Source of the DNA: Clostridia bacterium
GTDB taxonomy: Bacteria > Bacillota > Clostridia > Christensenellales > Aristaeellaceae
Reading direction: 5' to 3'
Length of the DNA: 64,000 nucleotides
NCBI GenBank assembly: GCA_017519405.1
Contig: JAFWSH010000007.1
Location: forward strand, 62,001 to 126,000
Under the pieces are notes generated by a model. The model was given only the letters and a program-made list of their open reading frames with translations, did not search any database and was not told where the DNA came from. The first letter of the stretch is position 1; the number at the start of each line of letters is the position of its first letter. This document shows, in pieces, positions 34,283-42,346 of this stretch. Both the position numbers and the translations under genes were made by a program.

Positions 34283-34315
34283 CAACCGCATAACCTGTTG
34301 TTCCAACCGCATAAC
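34283..34315. promoter_or_regulatory. LytTR-type direct repeats upstream of the GH106 gene
   Basis: CAACCGCATAAC at 34283-34294 and 34304-34315 (on the gene strand GTTATGCGGTTG), exact copies with a 21-base period, 85-117 bases upstream of the start codon. Spacing of about two helical turns is characteristic of LytTR regulators, and one is encoded next door. Confidence 0.6.
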
Positions 34316-34377
34316 TCATGACATCAATCAGTATGTTGGTGTTTATGGGTTGCAAACCAGGGCAGGATCGCCTTCTG

Positions 34378-35856
34378 TCAATCAAGGCATGTTTCCCCCG
34401 GTTGCTGACGTTCCAGTTCCTTCTCGCCCTTCATCACGATCTCCGCGCAGTGCTTCACCATCAGCAGCTGGCCCAGCTCATCCTGCAGGGGAGCATACTG
34501 CTCGTACATCCTCTCCCGGTCCCGCTTCAGCTGCGCCTGCTCTTTCTTCCAGCCCTGGATGGCGATTCCCTTCGCGCCGGTGATCCCATACCGCTCCTTC
34601 AGCACACGCCGCGCGGTCTGGAAGGCACGCAGGTCCGCCTCGTGGGCAGCCTGGAATTTCTCCCGTCGCCCTTTCCAGTGGATCCCGTTCAGCTCTTCCA
34701 CGATGGGTTTCGTCCACAGGAAGGTTTCTCCCAGCCGGATCATCTCATCCAGATCGCTGACCCGCTGGGCGCTGGCGCTCATCTGATCCTTCAGGCTGCC
34801 GGCCTGGCCGGCGATACGGTCCAGCCGGGCTTCCAGGTCCTCCAATGTCTCGATATCATGCAGGGACAGGTACAGGAGCGCATCGGCGAACTGTTTCGCG
34901 TTACCAACTTTCGCCTTCCTGCTCCAGGCACCGGCATTGCGTCCCTGATAATAGTCGGACAGCATCTGCCGCAGGGGTTGCGGCTGCTTTTCTGTCAGCT
35001 TTTCTTTTGCGGCTTTGATCCAGTTGAGCAGTTTCGTGATGTTGGCTTTCAGGGCGGCGATCATGCGATTGGTCTGTCGGATCCATCTGTTCAGTCCACC
35101 CTTGTCGGTGCTGATGCCCTGCTGCTCCATGGCCCGCACCATGGGACCCTCATGGACGGTGGGGATCTGCTCAACGCCCTGTTCTTCATAGGAACGGTGG
35201 TCGATCCGGGTATCCAGACCTTTTCGCTCGAACGCCTCGTTCACCATCCGGCACCAGGTCTCGCGCCAGCTTTCCAGCGTCTCCGGCGTGTGCCAGTCCG
35301 TGGTGTGCACGGCGTTGAAGACATAGCCGCCCTTGCCGTCCGGGATGCGTTCGCCGTTCTCATCCAGCACGTACTCCCGGCGCTGCTTTTCGCCCCAGCT
35401 TCCATCCGGGTTCAGCGGCCGCATGGTGGCCATCACATGGAAGTGCGGGTTCTGGTCTTTCCCCTCCTTCGGGTCCGGGCGGTGAACAGCCAGGTCGCAG
35501 ATCATGCCCCGGCTGACCAGGCATTCCTGCACGAACCGGCGGGCCAGGGCGATGTTTTCTTCCTCAGTCAGTTCGTTCTGCAGGGCAATGTCGAAGCTGT
35601 AGGCCAGTTGTGCTTTCTTGTGCTTCTCCTTCTGCTCGACAGCATTCCATAGCGTCCGCCGGTCAGCATAAGCTGCCGGGGCGTTCTCCGGCAGCAGGAT
35701 CTCCGAATGGAGCACACCGCCCTTTCGGGTGTAGTCGCTCCATTCGCCGTAGTAGTCGCTGTACAGCCGTTCCCCGGCACGGTATGCGGCGGAGGCTATG
35801 GCGCTCTGACCGGCACTGCGTTTGATCTGGGTTACATGGAAGTGATACTGCGCCAT
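34378..35856 (-). CDS. mobA: MobA/MobL (MobQ) relaxase of element C
   Basis: A 492-residue nickase. Motif I is YHFHVTQIKRSAGQSAIASAAYRAGERLY at the N-terminus. The metal-binding segment is NPHFHVMATMRPL (about residues 132-144), with QNELTEEENIALARRFV between. The C-terminal half is coiled-coil. The start is ATG 35856, three bases after the DUF3847 stop, so the two genes are coupled. It is similar in plan to the element A relaxase. Confidence 0.9.
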   Translation of the reverse strand: MAQYHFHVTQIKRSAGQSAIASAAYRAGERLYSDYYGEWSDYTRKGGVLHSEILLPENAPAAYADRRTLWNAVEQKEKHKKAQLAYSFDIALQNELTEEENIALARRFVQECLVSRGMICDLAVHRPDPKEGKDQNPHFHVMATMRPLNPDGSWGEKQRREYVLDENGERIPDGKGGYVFNAVHTTDWHTPETLESWRETWCRMVNEAFERKGLDTRIDHRSYEEQGVEQIPTVHEGPMVRAMEQQGISTDKGGLNRWIRQTNRMIAALKANITKLLNWIKAAKEKLTEKQPQPLRQMLSDYYQGRNAGAWSRKAKVGNAKQFADALLYLSLHDIETLEDLEARLDRIAGQAGSLKDQMSASAQRVSDLDEMIRLGETFLWTKPIVEELNGIHWKGRREKFQAAHEADLRAFQTARRVLKERYGITGAKGIAIQGWKKEQAQLKRDRERMYEQYAPLQDELGQLLMVKHCAEIVMKGEKELERQQPGETCLD

Positions 35857-35857
35857 G

Positions 35858-36163
35858 TCAGATCACTTCCTTTTTCGCTGCGGCCTGGCTGTGTTTTTCA
35901 GCCGCGTCCATCACTAGGCTGATGACCGCCGGAATCTCGGAGGCCTGCTCGACCAGTTCGTAGAACTCCGGCTCGGAGAGGTCTTTCACATCGGGGAAGA
36001 CGTTCTCCACGGCAGCGCCTCTTGTGATCAGCCGATGGGCCCGCTGCTTTCGTGTTTTGTCGCCGAGGTATTTCTGCCGATTTTCCATCCGCTGTAGCCG
36101 GTGCTGCTCCTGGGCCAGCTGCTCCTCCGCGGTGGTGATTTGTTCTGTGGTTACCTTGGGTAT
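35858..36163 (-). CDS. DUF3847-type protein with apparent ATA start
   Basis: The clear core is MENRQKYLGDKTRKQRAHRLITRGAAVE, with a C-terminal PEFYELVEQA, matching DUF3847 proteins that precede MobA/L relaxases. From the internal ATG at 36088 it is 76 residues. The frame stays open upstream through PKVTTEQITTAEEQLAQEQ, an amphipathic coiled-coil expected in the family. It reaches an ATA (36163-36161) placed after AAAGGAGAG where ATG would be expected. I therefore list 101 codons. Either a non-AUG start is used, or translation falls back to the internal ATG. Confidence 0.55.
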   Translation of the reverse strand: MPKVTTEQITTAEEQLAQEQHRLQRMENRQKYLGDKTRKQRAHRLITRGAAVENVFPDVKDLSEPEFYELVEQASEIPAVISLVMDAAEKHSQAAAKKEVI

Positions 36164-36384
36164 GATGGTTCTCTCCTTTGTCTGTCAGCGGGCTTTTCGC
36201 CCGTCGTGCGTGTCGTTGTATCCATGGGGCTCGTGTGCCGTCGTTCCGGTCTTCGTGGCCCGCACCCCGGCAGCCCCGTCTTACCCCCGGGATAGCCGCT
36301 TTGCGGCGCAAGGGCCGCAGCCCTTGGACGAACCGGAACGGTTCGCACCTGACTGCCGCATCCCATGCGGCGGGCAGTTTCCCC

Positions 36385-36450
36385 GGAGGGCGCACGGAGA
36401 TACTGTTGCAAACAGTATAGAAGTGCGCACTTCCGTGACCCCCGAGAGAA
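36385..36450. other. Candidate oriT of element C
   Basis: Hairpin ATACTGTT gca AACAGTAT (36400-36418) followed by GAAGTGCGCACTTCC (36420-36434, a palindrome around GTGCGCAC), then GTGACCCCC. AAGTGCGCacTTC resembles the AAGTGCGCCCTCC nick region of RSF1010-type oriTs, and the adjacent relaxase is MobQ. Apart from this and a GGCATCA/TGATGCC repeat set (36534-36606), 36170-36609 holds nothing I recognise. Confidence 0.45.
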
Positions 36451-36609
36451 GAGCGCCCCGGTTGGCCAGAGCGCCCCCCCGAAATACGGTTTTTCCGATG
36501 GGGAAGGAACTTGTCGGATGAATGGAATCGCTGGCATAATGGTTGATGCCATGGCATCAGGCTGGCATCACTTCCGATGGGGGACGTGGCATCACCGGTG
36601 ATGCCAGGG

Positions 36610-36963
36610 TCAGAGGGCGTCCAGGAAGGCTTCGACATCGGCCCAGTGGTCGTCATGATCGTCGCTGGATGCTTCCTGCGGTGAAGTGGTGCCCGTGGGC
36701 GGTGCTGACTCGTGCGGTTCATTGCGGTACTCCCTGAATTCCTCCCGGATCGTCCGGCGGATGGTGTCCTCGATTCTCCGCAGGGTACTGTCCTCGCTTC
36801 CGGTCCGGGAGAAGTGGTCGTTGATGGCGGTGACGATGGCCTGGTTGCGGGAGCCGTACCCCGGCAGGCTGCTGCCCGCCTGCCGGAGGTGCTCCCACGC
36901 CTGCGATTCTTCCGGGTTGTCCAGATTCAGGCGGAGGCTGATGCGCTTGATCCGGTCGCTCAT
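36610..36963 (-). CDS. parR: ParR-like centromere-binding protein
   Basis: A 117-residue protein. The N-terminus RIKRISLRLNLDNPEESQAWEHL looks like a ribbon-helix-helix DNA-binding segment, followed by SRNQAIVTAINDHF and a charged, probably flexible tail. Its start overlaps the stop of the ParM-like gene (ATGA), the normal order in type II partition operons. Identification rests mainly on this pairing and the size. The GGCATCA-type repeats at 36534-36606, just downstream, may be its binding site. Confidence 0.65.
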   Translation of the reverse strand: MSDRIKRISLRLNLDNPEESQAWEHLRQAGSSLPGYGSRNQAIVTAINDHFSRTGSEDSTLRRIEDTIRRTIREEFREYRNEPHESAPPTGTTSPQEASSDDHDDHWADVEAFLDAL

Positions 36964-37889
36964 GCCACGCCGGCTTTCTTCAGCTTCATGTGGGCCATGT
37001 ACTCGTAGCCCTTGGCTGTGGCGCAGATGTCATCGTTGATTGTCACACGGCCGGGATCGTACTCCCCGAAGTGCCGGATCAGGCAGCCGCCTCCGCCCAC
37101 GATGTACAGCCTCATCAGTTCCGGATTGTACTCGTGCTCCCGCAGCCGGCGCATGATGCCGGCGACATACTGCCGGGCCGTGTCCTCAATGACGGCCAGA
37201 TACTTTTCTCCGATATCAGCGGTGCCGGTTCGGAGAACCTCCTCAATGATTTCCTCATCGACGGCGGACCCGAAGCGGCGCATGAGCTGCTCCCGGACCG
37301 CCAGCATGCACTGGTGGGTTCCGTACTTCTCGGTGAAGCACTTCGTGGGATTGGGCTTGCCGCCCACGATGGTCATGATGTTCATGGTCCCGTTGCCGAT
37401 GTCGCAGAGCATGGTGCTGCCCTTGAACTCCGACAGCTTGTCCGCGACAGCCGCGAAGCCCTGGGGGAAGACTTCGCAGCCGACGATCCGGATGTCATAG
37501 CGGACACCGCGGAAGGAGAAGATGATTTCTTTCTCCCTCGTCAGGTACCTCCGGAAGTTGGCCTTCTGCTCAGATACCCAGGTCAGGGGCAGGCCTACGG
37601 CCAGATACACATCCGCTGTCGTCAGCTGCGCCAGAGACAGTTCCCGTGCGACGGCGGCAAGGGTCAGGATGTAGTAGTCCTCGTCAATCATCTTGTCGGG
37701 GGTGAATTCCTTGTGCTCCTGGCCGATGGTGTACCAGACGCCGTTCCGGAACAGGGCGTCCGTGCGGAACAGCGGTTCCTTTTCCCAGACGGTCACACCT
37801 GCCCGGAAGCAGGTGTTGGCCGTCTTGATGTTGCCATAGCCGTGGTCGATGCCGATCACGACGGTAGGCGTGGGGTTGGTGGGGTTCAT
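36960..37889 (-). CDS. parM: ParM/StbA-like actin-family ATPase
   Basis: A bacterial actin homologue that would form filaments to segregate the excised circular form. Phosphate-1 motif is VIGIDHGYGNIKTA near the N-terminus. Phosphate-2 is MLCDIGNGTMNIMTI (about residues 165-180). The adenosine motif is LYIVGGGGCLI (about 265-275). I use ATG 37889 (309 residues), though TTG 37898 is better spaced from an AAGAAGGA site. It follows tnpV and is coupled to parR. Confidence 0.85.
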   Translation of the reverse strand: MNPTNPTPTVVIGIDHGYGNIKTANTCFRAGVTVWEKEPLFRTDALFRNGVWYTIGQEHKEFTPDKMIDEDYYILTLAAVARELSLAQLTTADVYLAVGLPLTWVSEQKANFRRYLTREKEIIFSFRGVRYDIRIVGCEVFPQGFAAVADKLSEFKGSTMLCDIGNGTMNIMTIVGGKPNPTKCFTEKYGTHQCMLAVREQLMRRFGSAVDEEIIEEVLRTGTADIGEKYLAVIEDTARQYVAGIMRRLREHEYNPELMRLYIVGGGGCLIRHFGEYDPGRVTINDDICATAKGYEYMAHMKLKKAGVA

Positions 37890-37918
37890 GTGGGTCAATA
37901 TGGGGCATTCCTTCTTTC

Positions 37919-38227
37919 TCAAGTGTAGATGATTTCGTCGAAGATGATCTCTTCGGCCTGCGCCTTGCAGGCGTTCATGAGCTGCACCCAGCCCAGCTGA
38001 GCCCGGGCTTTGAGCGCCTCGGTCGCGCCGGCGTTCCTGGCCAGCGCCGGCATCAGGGCTTCCAGCCGCCGACGGGTGGCGGCATCGACCTCCGCCAGGT
38101 GCTGCGAGAGCCTGCCGCTGCGCGTCAGTTCCCGGAGAAGTTCAGGCTGGTGTTCCTCCAGATAGGCTTTCCGCATCCGGCCGTACCGGCCGATCCATCC
38201 ATTTGCTTGCTGTGTGCTGGTGTTCAT
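37919..38227 (-). CDS. tnpV: TnpV-like transposon-encoded protein
   Basis: A 102-residue protein with the family core GRYGRMRKAYLEEHQPELLRELTRSGRLSQHLAEVD and a helical tail. The second copy at 61228-61608 shares GRYGRMRKAYLEEH and the rest of the layout. TnpV genes are found in Clostridia mobilisable transposons of the Tn4451 group; function is not established. The start is ATG 38227 after GGGAGAA. Confidence 0.7.
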   Translation of the reverse strand: MNTSTQQANGWIGRYGRMRKAYLEEHQPELLRELTRSGRLSQHLAEVDAATRRRLEALMPALARNAGATEALKARAQLGWVQLMNACKAQAEEIIFDEIIYT

Positions 38228-38559
38228 GCTGATTCTCCCTTCATGCCGCCCATGACCCTTGTGATCAGGGAGATGTCCTCCAGTAGTTCTTCACTGGGCT
38301 GCTCGCCCTGGCTGAGCCGCTTCAGCTCAGCCAGGACTTCTGTCAGCAGGGTTTTGAGTGCCTTGTACACTCTGGGGTTGGGCAGGACGGTGATCTCCCG
38401 GTCCAGGCAGCGCCGGTAGCAGTACTCCTGCTTCGGCAGGCCGGAGACAGCCACCGCCCGGTTGATCTGCTCGTTCTCCTCCGGGGAGACCCGGAAGCCC
38501 ACGGTGATGCTGCGGTGCCGGTTGTGGCGGTCGGTGATCTTAGCTGACATGCTCCTCAT
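38224..38559 (-). CDS. MobC-like ribbon-helix-helix protein
   Basis: A 111-residue protein. HRSITVGFRVSPEENEQINRAVAVSGLPKQEYCYRRCLD is the typical RHH start of plasmid mobilisation proteins, followed by a helical region (YKALKTLLTEVLAELKRL). It lacks the LSNNVNQIAR motif seen in the element B MobC, so the assignment is to the broad group only. The start at 38559 lies inside the end of the integrase gene, after GAAAGGA, and the stop overlaps tnpV, so int, this gene and tnpV form one tight cluster. Confidence 0.6.
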   Translation of the reverse strand: MRSMSAKITDRHNRHRSITVGFRVSPEENEQINRAVAVSGLPKQEYCYRRCLDREITVLPNPRVYKALKTLLTEVLAELKRLSQGEQPSEELLEDISLITRVMGGMKGESA

Positions 38560-39628
38560 CCATCCTTTCGCTGTCCAATCGTCTAGCCATGTCCACCTGC
38601 TTGGAGGGGAAGAGGTGGGCGTAGCGGTAGGTAATGTCGATGCTCTCGTGTCCCACGCGGTCCGCGATGGCCACGGCGCTGAATCCCATGTCGATCAGCA
38701 GGCTCACATGGCTGTGCCGGATATCGTGCACCCGGATCCGCTTCACCCCGGAAGCCCCGCAGCCCCGGTCCATCTCGTGGTAGAGGAAGCTCTTGGTGAT
38801 GGGGAAGATCCGGTCCTTCTTCTTCACCCCGTAGATGGATCCGATATACTCCTGCATCTCCTCGCAGAGGAAGCCGGGCATTTTGATGGTCCGGACACTC
38901 TTCTTCGTTTTCGGCGTCGTGATCACGTCCGTCCCGTGCAGCCGCTGGTAGGATTTGTTGATGGTGACGGTGCTGCTTTTAAAGTCGAAGTCCGCCGGGG
39001 TCAGCGCCAGCAGCTCACCCTCCCGGATCCCGCACCAGTACAGCATCTCGAAGGCGTAGTAGGACATGGGCTTGTCCATCACGGCCTCCGCGAACTTCAG
39101 GTACTCCTCCTTCGTCCAGAACTGCATTTCCTCGCTTTCCTTGCTGCCGATGTACCCGACCTTGGACGCCGGATTGCTCTTCAGGCCGTAGTGCCTCACG
39201 GCGTGGTTCAGGATCGCCACCAGCTGGTTGTGGATGGATTTCAGGTAGGTGGGGGAATAGGGCTGCTTCTTCTCGTCCCGATGGGCCAGCAGCTCATTCT
39301 GCCAGGCGATCACGTCCTTGGTCCCGATCTCGCTGATGATCCGCTTCCCGAAGTATGGCAGGAGCTTCGTCCGGATGATGTGCTCCTTGCTCAGCCAGGT
39401 GTTCTCCTTCAGCCGGGGCCGGATGTCCTTTTCGTACACCTCGGTGAAAGCCTCGAAGGTCATGTCCAGGTCACCGCTGTTCTGCTGCTGGAAGGTGCGC
39501 TCCCACTCCTGCGCCTCCTTTCGCGTCGGGAAGCCGCGCTTGCATTTCTGCTTCTTCTCGCCCTTCCAATCCTCATACCGGGTCATGACGTACCAGGTCC
39601 CGTTCTTGTCATCCTTGTAGACAGGCAT
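38540..39628 (-). CDS. int: Tyrosine recombinase (integrase) of element C
   Basis: A 362-residue integrase of the Tn916/phage type, different from the two tRNA-Leu integrases. The N-terminal arm-binding domain has KNGTWYVMTRYEDWKGEKKQK. The SAM-like domain runs from about 55 to 155 (MTFEAFTEVYEKDIRPRLK). Catalytic Arg is in YWCGIREGELLAL, HDIRHSHVSLL follows, and Tyr is in DITYRYAHLF. The gene overlaps the xis start region upstream. Its position 1.1 kb from the guaA-end repeat suggests it uses guaA as target. Confidence 0.93.
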   Translation of the reverse strand: MPVYKDDKNGTWYVMTRYEDWKGEKKQKCKRGFPTRKEAQEWERTFQQQNSGDLDMTFEAFTEVYEKDIRPRLKENTWLSKEHIIRTKLLPYFGKRIISEIGTKDVIAWQNELLAHRDEKKQPYSPTYLKSIHNQLVAILNHAVRHYGLKSNPASKVGYIGSKESEEMQFWTKEEYLKFAEAVMDKPMSYYAFEMLYWCGIREGELLALTPADFDFKSSTVTINKSYQRLHGTDVITTPKTKKSVRTIKMPGFLCEEMQEYIGSIYGVKKKDRIFPITKSFLYHEMDRGCGASGVKRIRVHDIRHSHVSLLIDMGFSAVAIADRVGHESIDITYRYAHLFPSKQVDMARRLDSERMDEEHVS

Positions 39629-39824
39629 CCTTTGTCACCTCCCTCACAGCCGGCGCCCCGTACAGACGCTCCCTGAAGTACTGCCGATTCACCCGTCCGG
39701 CGATGGTGATGTACCCCTTCGCCCGCAGCTCTGCGTTCAGCTGCTGAATCAGCCGGTAGGCGTAGGACCTCGACACCTCGAGCTCCCTGGCCACCTCGTC
39801 CGCTCGCATAAATTGGTTTTCCAT
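39609..39824 (-). CDS. xis: Small excisionase-like DNA-binding protein
   Basis: A 71-residue protein, ATG 39824 after GGAAGGATG. It has a helix-turn-helix of the excisionase type (MRADEVARELEVSRSYAYRLIQQLNAELRAKG) followed by a short wing (TIAGRVNRQYF). It overlaps the integrase start by 20 bases, a standard xis-int arrangement. Confidence 0.8.
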   Translation of the reverse strand: MENQFMRADEVARELEVSRSYAYRLIQQLNAELRAKGYITIAGRVNRQYFRERLYGAPAVREVTKDACLQG

Positions 39825-39844
39825 GTCATCCTTCCTTTCTATTA

Positions 39845-39862
39845 TTAAGCATGCGAGCTTAA
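39845..39862. promoter_or_regulatory. Operator-like palindrome upstream of xis-int
   Basis: TTAAGC atgcga GCTTAA, with a related CTAAGCATAT at 39880-39889, between the divergent xis-int operon and the XRE regulator gene. It is likely the regulator's binding site. Confidence 0.5.
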
Positions 39863-39947
39863 TTTCTATTCTGATTATACTAAGCATATCTGATTATGTC
39901 AACCCCCTTTTCGGCCTCGAATTATTAAATTTTTCTGTTAAATTCTC

Positions 39948-39976
39948 TTGCAATTCTTAAACACTTTTGCTATAAT
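39948..39976 (+). promoter_or_regulatory. Promoter of the element C repressor gene
   Basis: TTGCAA (39948-39953), 17-base spacer, TATAAT (39971-39976), 32 bases before the start codon. Confidence 0.75.
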
Positions 39977-40008
39977 GACTTCATCCATTCCAGAGGGAGG
40001 ACGAAACC

Positions 40009-40536
40009 ATGGCAACAGGCGAGAGAATTCGCTTTTTCCGGACCCTACGGGGGATGACACAGAAGTATCTGGGGATGCTGCTGGGCTTTCCGCCGTCGAG
40101 TGCGGATGTACGCATGGCGCAGTATGAGTCCGAGGACCGCACACCGAAGGCTGACCTGACCGCGCAGATGGCGGAAGCGCTGGACGTGTCGCCCCGGGCG
40201 ATTGCGGTGCCCGACATCGACAGTATGGACGGTCTGATGCACACCCTGTTTGCGCTGGAGGACCGGAGATTGATCCGCATTCTGGACGCGGACGGCCTGA
40301 TCTGCCTCCGGGCGGAGATCTTCGAAGGCGGCACTCAGGCAGCTGATTTCGAGCAGCGCCTGCGGGCCTGGCAGGAGCAATCTGCCAGATACCGCGCGGG
40401 AGAGATCACGAAGGAGGAGTACGACCGCTGGCGCTACCGCTACCCGGAATTTGATGACACCCGTATCCGCGCCGCGATCCCGCAGGAAGCTCCCGCTCCC
40501 CGGAAGCGGGGCCGGAAGCCCAGGCCGAAGGATTGA
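40009..40536 (+). CDS. XRE-family regulator of element C
   Basis: A 175-residue protein. The helix-turn-helix at about 3-62 begins GERIRFFRTLRGMTQKYLGMLLGF. The middle region may sense or dimerise (DSMDGLMHTLFALEDRRLIRILD). Next is a segment YRAGEITKEEYDRWRYRYPEFD, and the C-terminal end is very basic (PRKRGRKPRPKD), an extra DNA contact. The start is ATG 40009 after GAGGGAGG. It is divergent from xis-int and ends at a terminator, so it is probably the immunity/excision repressor. Confidence 0.82.
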   Translation: MATGERIRFFRTLRGMTQKYLGMLLGFPPSSADVRMAQYESEDRTPKADLTAQMAEALDVSPRAIAVPDIDSMDGLMHTLFALEDRRLIRILDADGLICLRAEIFEGGTQAADFEQRLRAWQEQSARYRAGEITKEEYDRWRYRYPEFDDTRIRAAIPQEAPAPRKRGRKPRPKD

Positions 40537-40559
40537 CCGACATATCCATACAGACACAG

Positions 40560-40609
40560 AAAAGCCCTCCGTCTGCGGAAGATTTCCTCCACAGCGAAGG
40601 GCTTTTTGA
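40560..40609 (+). terminator. Rho-independent terminator of the repressor gene
   Basis: Long stem AAAGCCCT ... AGGGCTTTTT, with an inner pairing between TGTGGAGG and CCTCCACA-like segments, directly followed by a T-run. Confidence 0.75.
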
Positions 40610-40687
40610 AACAGGTTTTCACAGAGACTGACAGCATCCTACCTCGAAGCCACCGGATTGCTTGCAATGATGGCGGCCCGGGAGAAT

Positions 40688-40706
40688 GTTATCATTTCGT
40701 TATCAG
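40688..40706. other. Arm-type integrase site, right end of element C
   Basis: GTTATCATTTCGTTATCAG, matching the left-end site (24832-24850) at 18 of 19 bases in the same orientation, about 60 bases inside the guaA-end repeat. Confidence 0.6.
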
Positions 40707-40764
40707 AGCGGATTTGGACGGGGCGGGAAGCCTTGCAGTTGCTGGGTTTCCGGGCTGCAGGCGG

Positions 40765-40776
40765 TCACTCCCACTC
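40765..40776. repeat. guaA-end attachment site, right end of element C
   Basis: TCACTCCCACTC, the last four codons of guaA (EWE and stop) on the minus strand. Its left partner is 24719-24730. Confidence 0.65.
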
Positions 40777-42309
40777 CACGCTGGCCGGCGGCTTGGTGGT
40801 CACGTCCAGCACGACGCGGCTGGCGTGGGGCACTTCGTTGACGATCCGGGCGGAGACCGCGGCGATCAGGTCCCAGGGCAGGCGCGCCCAGTCGGCGGTC
40901 ATGAAGTCGTCGGTGGTGACGGCCCGCAGGGCGATCACGTAGTCGTAGGTGCGCTCGTCCCCCATGACGCCCACGCTGTGCACGCCGGTGAGGACGGTGA
41001 AGTACTGGCTGATCTGGCCCTCCAGGCCGGCCTTGGCTACCTCCTCCCGGAGAATGGCGTCGCTCTCCCGGACCACCCGCACCTTCTCCGGCGTCACCTC
41101 GCCGATGACCCGGATGGCCAGGCCCGGACCCGGGAAGGGCTGCCGCCAGACCAGGGCATGGGGGAGCCCCAGGGCCTCGCCTAAGGCGCGGACCTCATCC
41201 TTGAAGAGCATCCGCAGGGGCTCGATGAGCTCCGTGAAGCCCAGCTCCTTCGGCAGGCCGCCCACGTTGTGGTGGCTCTTGATCACGGCGGCGCTGGTGC
41301 CCTGGCCGCTCTCGATCACATCCGGATAGATGGTGCCCTGGGCGAAATAATCCAGCTTGCCCAGTTTCTGTGATTCCTCCCGGAAGACCTCGATGAAGTC
41401 CCGGCCGATAATGTGCCGCTTCTCCTCCGGCTCGGTGACACCCTTCAGGTCGGCGAAAAACCGATCCGCCGCATCCGAGCGGACAAAGCGCACTGGGAAC
41501 AGCCGGCTGAACACATCGCAGACCTGCTCACTCTCGCCCTTGCGCAGCAGCCCGTGGTCCACAAACACGCAGGTCAGCCGGTCGCCGATGGCCCGGTAGA
41601 TCAGGGCCGCCGCCACAGAGGAGTCCACGCCGCCGGACAGGGCCAGCAGGACCTTGCCCTCCGGCCCGACGGCCTCCCGGATCTGCCGGATGGCGGTCTC
41701 TGCGTATGCGTCCATGGTCCAGTCGCCGGTGCAGCCGCAGATGCCGTAGAGGAAATTGCGCAGGAGGGTCTTCCCCTCCTCCGAGTGGGTCACCTCCGGG
41801 TGAAACTGCACGCCATAGAGCCGCCGCTCCTCGTCCGCCATGGCGGCGATGGGGCAGCTGTCCGTGGAGGCGATGGGGTGGAAGCCGGGCGGGCAGGCCG
41901 TCACCTGCCAGGTGTGGCTCATCCAGCAGGCGCTTTCGGCGCTCATGTCCGCCAGCAGCGGCGAGGGACCGTTCATCCGGACGGAAACCCTGCCGTACTC
42001 CCGCTCCTGCGCCCGGGCCACCTGCCCGCCCAGCAGGGCCGCCGTCAGCTGCATGCCGTAGCAGATACCCAGCACCGGCACGCCCAGGTTCCACACATCC
42101 GGGTCACACTGGGGCGCATCCGGGTCACAGACGCTGGCGGGCCCGCCGGAGAGGATGATGCCCACGGGCTGGCGGGCGGCAATCTCCGACGCGGAAATGC
42201 TCCAGGGCACCACCTCAGAATACACATAGTTTTCCCGCACGCGGCGGGCGATGAGCTGGGTATACTGCCCGCCGAAGTCGAGGATGAGGATCTTTTGCGG
42301 ATCCGGCAT
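40765..42309 (-). CDS. guaA: GMP synthase (glutamine-hydrolysing)
   Basis: A 514-residue enzyme converting XMP to GMP with glutamine nitrogen. The N-terminal class I amidotransferase has the nucleophile Cys in [17 protein letters not shown] (about residue 83) and a His in VQFHPEVTH. The ATP-pyrophosphatase domain has the P-loop [17 protein letters not shown] (about 221-237). The C-terminal dimerisation domain ends with the conserved VEWE. The start is ATG 42309 after AAAGGAGG. The 3' end is the insertion site of element C, which left the gene complete. Ancestrally it probably lay directly upstream of the amt-PII gene. Confidence 0.96.
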   Translation of the reverse strand: MPDPQKILILDFGGQYTQLIARRVRENYVYSEVVPWSISASEIAARQPVGIILSGGPASVCDPDAPQCDPDVWNLGVPVLGICYGMQLTAALLGGQVARAQEREYGRVSVRMNGPSPLLADMSAESACWMSHTWQVTACPPGFHPIASTDSCPIAAMADEERRLYGVQFHPEVTHSEEGKTLLRNFLYGICGCTGDWTMDAYAETAIRQIREAVGPEGKVLLALSGGVDSSVAAALIYRAIGDRLTCVFVDHGLLRKGESEQVCDVFSRLFPVRFVRSDAADRFFADLKGVTEPEEKRHIIGRDFIEVFREESQKLGKLDYFAQGTIYPDVIESGQGTSAAVIKSHHNVGGLPKELGFTELIEPLRMLFKDEVRALGEALGLPHALVWRQPFPGPGLAIRVIGEVTPEKVRVVRESDAILREEVAKAGLEGQISQYFTVLTGVHSVGVMGDERTYDYVIALRAVTTDDFMTADWARLPWDLIAAVSARIVNEVPHASRVVLDVTTKPPASVEWE

Positions 42310-42346
42310 GGGGATGCCTCCTTTGTGAGAGAAAATGCGGGAACCG

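Larger units (their letters stand above)
24719..40776. mobile_element. Element C: island inserted in the 3' end of guaA
   Basis: A 16 kb segment bounded by guaA-end repeats (24719-24730, 40765-40776), with 19-base arm-type repeats just inside each end (24832-24850, 40688-40706). It holds integrase, Xis, repressor, MobC-like protein, TnpV, ParM/ParR, DUF3847 and MobA/L. Cargo comprises GH3, lipoprotein, LytTR histidine kinase and regulator, and a GH106-like enzyme. guaA is restored intact at the right end. Its entry point lies between guaA and amt. Confidence 0.75.
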
